A DNA stretch of 64,000 nt. Source: Camarhynchus parvulus (taxonomy: Eukaryota; Chordata; Aves; Passeriformes; Thraupidae). Made by a program: the position numbers and the translations under genes. The notes beneath the pieces were generated by a model, which was not told the origin of the DNA, did no database searches, and saw only the letters and a program-made list of their open reading frames with translations. Positions 61,354 to 64,000 of this stretch are shown here, piece after piece (positions within the stretch are counted from its first letter, which is position 1; the number at the start of each line of letters is the position of its first letter). The stretch is from assembly GCF_901933205.1 (NCBI RefSeq), contig NC_044601.1, positions 32,092,352 through 32,156,351 of the forward strand, in the 5' to 3' direction.

Positions 61354-62480
61354 ATGGAAGATGAAGACAGCCAACTGATACAGCAGTTTGTGCAGAGAGG
61401 CATAAAGATGGAACCTCAGCCGAATTTGTACCTGTCTAAGCTGTCAGGTACAGAGTTTACATGCTACAGGGCAGTTTCCCTGCAAATGTTGGAGAAGCTG
61501 ACCCTGTCAGGGCAGAGGCTTAGGTGCAGGCAGATCTTCATATGGTGGAAGCATTCCTTCAAGCCTCACGACCCAGGGGATACCTGGTGCCTCTCTCTGA
61601 TGCCAGAAAAGAAGACTCTTGTCCTGCGGGAAGCATGCCATCCTGAAGGAACTGTGCATCCAACTGGAGGTGCTGTAGGGGACAGTAAGCAGTCTGCGCA
61701 GCATCACAGAAGGTGAAAGGGAGATAGACAAGCATCTTTTACAAGAATAACTGGGCCCCAACTGCTGTTGACGTACAGGCAATGTCCATCTCTAGCATAA
61801 GTGCAAACTTTGGGAGAAGGTGGAGGATTAAGCTGGTGACTTCAGGTACAAAGAGGAAGGCTCCTGCCCTACCTAAGGGCTTACAACTACAAAATAGGTT
61901 CACTGAATTTGGAGTTGAAGAGGATCCCAATGTGCTCATGAACAGAACTTCCTGACACTAAACCATTCGTATCCGTCAAGAAAAAGTAGCAAGTCATTGA
62001 AATGGCAGATTTCATGCTGCAGGGGACAAAGCCACCAGTCTGCCAAACCAACCTATCATCTACAGGTTTGGTCCCTGCTGGGAGCCCAGATCTTAGATGT
62101 TCTGGAGGGACTGACAAATATTTCCTGACCCTCAAAATATTATCCCCTGCTTTCTTCAATATAAGTACCATTGATGCTGCTAGAAAGAACCTGGACAGTA
62201 TGAGAAGTTATTTCAGAGTTCTGGAGGTGGTAGTTAAGGGCATGGGGCCCAAGTGGCGTTGTTCTCAATCCCAACAGTGAGGGTAAAATAATGAGAAGGA
62301 GGGTATTGATAACTAAAGCTGATTACTGACTGTGGATCAGTTGCTACTGACAGGGCTTTAGGTCCTACAAGCACTGGGCACTTTATGCAGACCATCACTT
62401 TTTTTGAGAAGTGGACTTCATCTCACTAAGATCAGAATTATCATTGCCAACATAATGTCTGAGCTGGAAAGAAGGGTTTA
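61354..62480 (+). pseudogene. CR1 ORF1 remnant (coiled coil plus esterase-like domain)
   Basis: The first recognisable part encodes, in shifting frames, a Leu/Glu-rich heptad-type segment ending in a word like ITEGEREIDKHL (about 61705-61740). The second part, open at 62002-62280, reads PVCQTNL, then STIDAARKNLDSMRSYFRVL and VVVKGMGPKW, which correspond to the SGNH-hydrolase-like esterase domain known in ORF1 of CR1-group elements; the equivalent of the conserved HVGTND block is decayed to NISTID. A later segment with GIHL-type words (about 62405-62450, frame broken) closes the domain. ORF1 proteins are thought to act as nucleic-acid chaperones; this copy cannot be expressed. Confidence 0.8.
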
Positions 62481-62689
62481 AAACTATGAATGATAGTGAT
62501 GCAAAACAGTTACTAACAATCCTGAGAAGGAATAATGGACAGGCTTAATGGGTAAGGATCACAGAGCAATGTGATAGGAAAGGATCACAAAATCAACAAG
62601 ATGGGAGTTAAGCAGAGTCACCTCCACCACTTTGCTAGTAAGCAAGGAAATGCCTACAAGATACCATTATGGAGAAATCTTAAAAATTT

Positions 62690-63455
62690 CTTGTAAATCA
62701 GTATGCTGGGGTGCATCTCTGAAGTACCTGTATACTCAAGCATGAAGCAATGGTAATAAAAAAATGAGCTGCAGACCTGTGGACTTTTGCAGGGCTTTGA
62801 TCTTGCTGGGATGACAGTGATGGGATGACTTCCTTGACTGAAATGTTTCAATGGAGGGTTACACACTTTACAGCAAAGACAGACCAGCAGGATAAGGAGG
62901 GGAAGTTACTCTTTATGTGAGAAGACATCTGGCGTGAATGGAACACTGCCTGAAGTTCAACAGAGAGCCAGCAGAATTTATGGATGAAGGTTAAAGAGAA
63001 GGCACGTAAGAGTAACATTGTAGAGTGTCTCTGCTGGAGGCCATCTGCTGAGGAAGAAAAAGAAGCCTGTGCAATCAGAAAACAGTCATGTTCTCAGGAT
63101 CTGATCCTAATTGGAGGATCCTTCAACTACCTTTATATCTACTAGAAAGAAAAGCTAGGTGGACATAAACAAATAAAGAGGATTGCAATGGAAGGCATTC
63201 ATGACAATTTCTGCCTGGAGAGAAACCAACCATGACAGGTGCAGGGCTGGATTTCATACTCAGAAACTGGGAGGGTCTCATTTGCAATGTGAAGGCGGAA
63301 GGCAGCCTTGGCTGCAGGGATCATGACATGGTGGGGTTCAGAACCAGGAGATAGAGAAGGAATGGTACAAAAAGTAAGATCACAGCCCTGAACTGCAGCA
63401 GAGCAAAATTTGACCTCTTCAGAAAAAAGACTTTTCAGTCCTTGGAAGAGTGCCT
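62690..63455 (+). pseudogene. CR1 ORF2 endonuclease remnant, broken
   Basis: Recognisable CR1 endonuclease words run in order on the plus strand: the ATC ACA GAG region equivalent at about 62812-62835, where the codon for the catalytic Glu of the ITE motif appears to have become GTG; the YVRRHL-like segment (about 62915-62945); the GSFNYL-like segment (about 63115-63135); the LDF..RNWEGL segment (63248-63280); and GSLGCRDHDMV at about 63303-63335, where the SDH motif reads RDH. Several indels split it into different frames. Compared with the minus-strand copy at 27 kb, the C-terminal half is better preserved here. Confidence 0.85.
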
Positions 63456-63970
63456 GTTTCCAGATCCGTGAAGAAAGAGAAGGTGATAAGGAGTAGTCAG
63501 AATGGATTTATTGAGGAGGACTCTTGCTTGACCAACCTATAAACCTTCTATGACCCTCTGTCTTATGAGGAAGGCCTGGAGCAGGCAGGACTTGGGGAAA
63601 TCTTTTATCAATGTGTTTATACAGCCAGACAGGATACAAAGAGGATGGACTCTACCCAGTGGTGCCCCAAGACAGGACAAGGGCAATGGGCACAAACTGA
63701 AAGACAAGCAGTTCTGCAGAACAATTGAGAAACCCATTTTTACTGAGAAGTGACTGAGCACTGACACAGGTTGCCTGGCGACACGATGGAGTCTTCCTTC
63801 TTGGCGAGTTTCAAAAGTCTGGTCATGATCCTGAGTGAGCAATTCTAGGTCCATCTGGGTCAACAGTCCTGCTCAGGTCAGGCAAGTTGGACTAGATGAG
63901 CTCCAAAATTGTCCTTTAATCTTAGCCCTTCTGAGTTTATTTATTAAAACGTGTGAATTTAAGAATTAGG

Positions 63971-64000
63971 TTCACAGAATCACAGAGTCATTTTTGTTGG
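63971..64000 (-). mobile_element. CR1 LINE 3' end, running out of the window
   Basis: TTCACAGAATCACAGAGTC followed by TTTTTGTTGG is the start of a CR1 3' terminus in reverse complement. It lies about 30 bp beyond the 3' end of the plus-strand CR1, so the two are tail to tail. Most of the element must lie to the right. Confidence 0.78.

Larger units (their letters stand above)
61350..63940 (+). mobile_element. Near-full-span CR1 LINE with ORF1, endonuclease and 3' tail; RT core deleted
   Basis: This is the longest CR1 in the window. In order on the plus strand: ORF1 coiled-coil region (about 61640-61740), ORF1 esterase-like region (about 62030-62450), ORF1-ORF2 spacer, endonuclease (about 62700-63455), a short piece of the RT N-terminus with SQNGF and SCLTNL words (about 63475-63545), then directly the 3' portion (GGTGCCCCAAGACAGGACAAG, shown in part; CAATGGGCACAAACTGAAAG; GTTGGACTAGATGAGCTCC). 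Most of the RT is missing through at least two internal deletions. Most CR1 copies are short 3' fragments, so retention of the 5' half is unusual. Many stops show it is old and dead. Confidence 0.92.

Noticed and set aside
1..64000. CRISPR arrays, tRNA or rRNA genes, bacterial-type operons or prophage
   Set aside because: No regularly spaced repeats with unique spacers, no cloverleaf or rRNA signatures, and no closely packed coding frames; the sequence is vertebrate in character.

Overview
The window reads as non-coding vertebrate DNA, most likely from a bird. The main evidence is a set of at least eleven CR1 LINE pieces, the dominant avian (and reptilian) non-LTR retrotransposon. Their degraded ORF1, endonuclease, reverse-transcriptase and 3'-tail sequences are recognisable on both strands. 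Two endogenous-retrovirus LTR-like segments, one further repeat family present twice, and AT-rich unique sequence without any operon-like packing fit the same picture. Which bird cannot be decided by eye; a passerine or other neoavian is a guess.

Layout: 1.98-3.15 kb holds a minus-strand CR1 RT/3' piece. At 7.6 kb there is a CAA microsatellite and at 8.06 kb a CR1 tail scrap. At 11.6-11.8 kb there are short tandem repeats. At 15.5-15.9 kb lies a minus-strand LTR fragment of the common avian ERVL-like type, followed by a CR1 tail at 16.05 kb. At 19.0-20.2 kb a probable LTR-family copy adjoins a CR1 ORF2 linker piece. At 26.96-27.98 kb a CR1 has its 3' tail joined directly to the endonuclease half, and a further CR1 tail lies at 28.3 kb. 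At 33.9-34.3 kb is a long GGGAA/GGAAA purine tract. A second copy of the 19-kb family lies at 35.6 kb, a plus-strand CR1 at 44.8-45.4 kb and a CR1 tail at 49.3 kb. A compact GC-rich solo-LTR candidate with TATA box and poly(A) signal sits at 52.17-52.62 kb. A plus-strand CR1 follows at 55.7-56.15 kb. The last 2.6 kb hold a near-full-span CR1 (ORF1, endonuclease and 3' tail, RT core missing), and another CR1 starts tail-to-tail at the window's right edge.

No intact protein-coding gene, rRNA, tRNA or CRISPR array was found. Nearly all open frames of 60-160 codons are chance frames, CR1 remnants, or artefacts of simple repeats. One 100-bp segment (56408-56507) has the full grammar of an internal exon and is the only candidate cellular coding sequence I would defend, at low confidence. 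I did not find a convincing undescribed biological system. The most interesting items are the two RT-deleted CR1 copies, the two-phase purine tract, the solo-LTR candidate, the twice-present repeat family and the candidate exon. All family assignments come from recognising conserved words, not from database searches.
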